Source: an uncultured Lachnospiraceae bacterium (GTDB lineage: Bacteria; Bacillota; Clostridia; Lachnospirales; Lachnospiraceae). Taken from it: a DNA stretch of 14,082 nucleotides. The stretch spans positions 1 through 14,082 of the forward strand of contig CAKRPI010000057.1 of assembly GCA_934376945.1 (NCBI GenBank), written 5' to 3'. The notes under the pieces are model-generated. The model did not search any database. It worked only from the letters and a program-made list of their open reading frames with translations, and was not told where the DNA came from. Numbering within the stretch: position 1 is the first letter of the stretch; every line of letters begins with the position of its first letter. Positions 13,963-14,082 of the stretch are shown here, one piece after another. The translations under genes and the position numbers were made by a program.

Positions 13963-14011
13963 CTTTCTTCTGCAAACGCAGATGCACAGATTTTCCACAG
14001 CTTCGCTGCTT

Positions 14012-14082
14012 TTACAGATTGATATCCATTCTCTTTTTTTCTTTTAATCGTGACACCGCACGGGCGAGGGATGCCTTCGACA
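14012..14082 (-). CDS. C-terminal 22 residues of an unidentified gene running off the right edge
   Basis: The minus-strand frame reads SKASLARAVSRLKEKKRM, then DINL and a TAA stop at 14014-14012. A basic amphipathic helix at the C-terminus followed by a strong terminator about 50 bp on looks like a real gene end. Helix-turn-helix or winged-helix proteins often contain such a segment, but 22 residues are too few to name a family. One other minus frame is also open here, and it reads through the terminator, which argues against it. Confidence 0.45.
   Translation of the reverse strand, partial: SKASLARAVSRLKEKKRMDINL

Noticed and set aside
13871..14045. 58-codon plus-strand frame through the terminator
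   Set aside because: It reads through the 13-bp terminator stem, has no ribosome binding site and has a Phe-rich tail typical of T-rich non-coding DNA.

Overview
The window looks like chromosomal DNA from a low-to-mid GC Gram-positive anaerobe, most likely a gut Clostridia of the Lachnospiraceae type. The clues are strong AGGAGG-like ribosome binding sites, lipobox lipoproteins, a YesM/YesN-type two-component system, a GntR-LacI (AraR-like) sugar repressor, an LtaS-like polymerase and Firmicutes-style terminators. This placement is an inference from gene style; no taxonomic marker gene is present. No tRNA, rRNA, CRISPR array or insertion sequence was seen.

Left part (1-6500) is a sugar-sensing and uptake locus. 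At the left edge is the N-terminal third of an ABC-type sugar-binding protein (SBP1, YtfQ-like, minus strand), whose transporter partners probably lie outside the window. Divergent from it is a GntR-LacI fusion repressor (868-1968, plus). Tail-to-tail with the repressor, overlapping it by 23 bp, lies a minus-strand operon read as response regulator (YesN-like), histidine kinase (YesM/LytS-like), then a second YtfQ-like sugar-binding lipoprotein (SBP2). SBP2 has no permease or ATPase beside it and is cotranscribed with the kinase. The simplest reading is a three-component extracellular sugar sensor (SBP2, kinase, regulator) driving the SBP1 transporter, with the cytoplasmic repressor as a second input. 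A 46-codon ORF containing a 32-bp imperfect duplication bridges the kinase stop and the SBP2 start.

Middle part (6437-9842): a terminator separates the sensor operon from a large membrane LtaS-family sulfatase-fold enzyme (phosphoglycerol/lipoteichoic acid-type polymerase). It has an acidic external linker with three 14-residue tandem repeats and an unusual C-terminal beta-rich (TIG-like) domain. A 315-330 bp intergenic region with divergent promoters separates it from a small unrecognised lipoprotein on the plus strand.

Right part (9883-14082): a minus-strand cluster of an ABC half-transporter of the exporter type, a histidinol-phosphate aminotransferase-like enzyme (hisC) and a SAM-dependent methyltransferase. 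It starts from a near-consensus promoter flanked by two perfect inverted repeats. Upstream are an 11-bp-stem terminator, a possible 27-codon ORF, a strong bidirectional terminator and the last 22 codons of another minus-strand gene running off the right edge.
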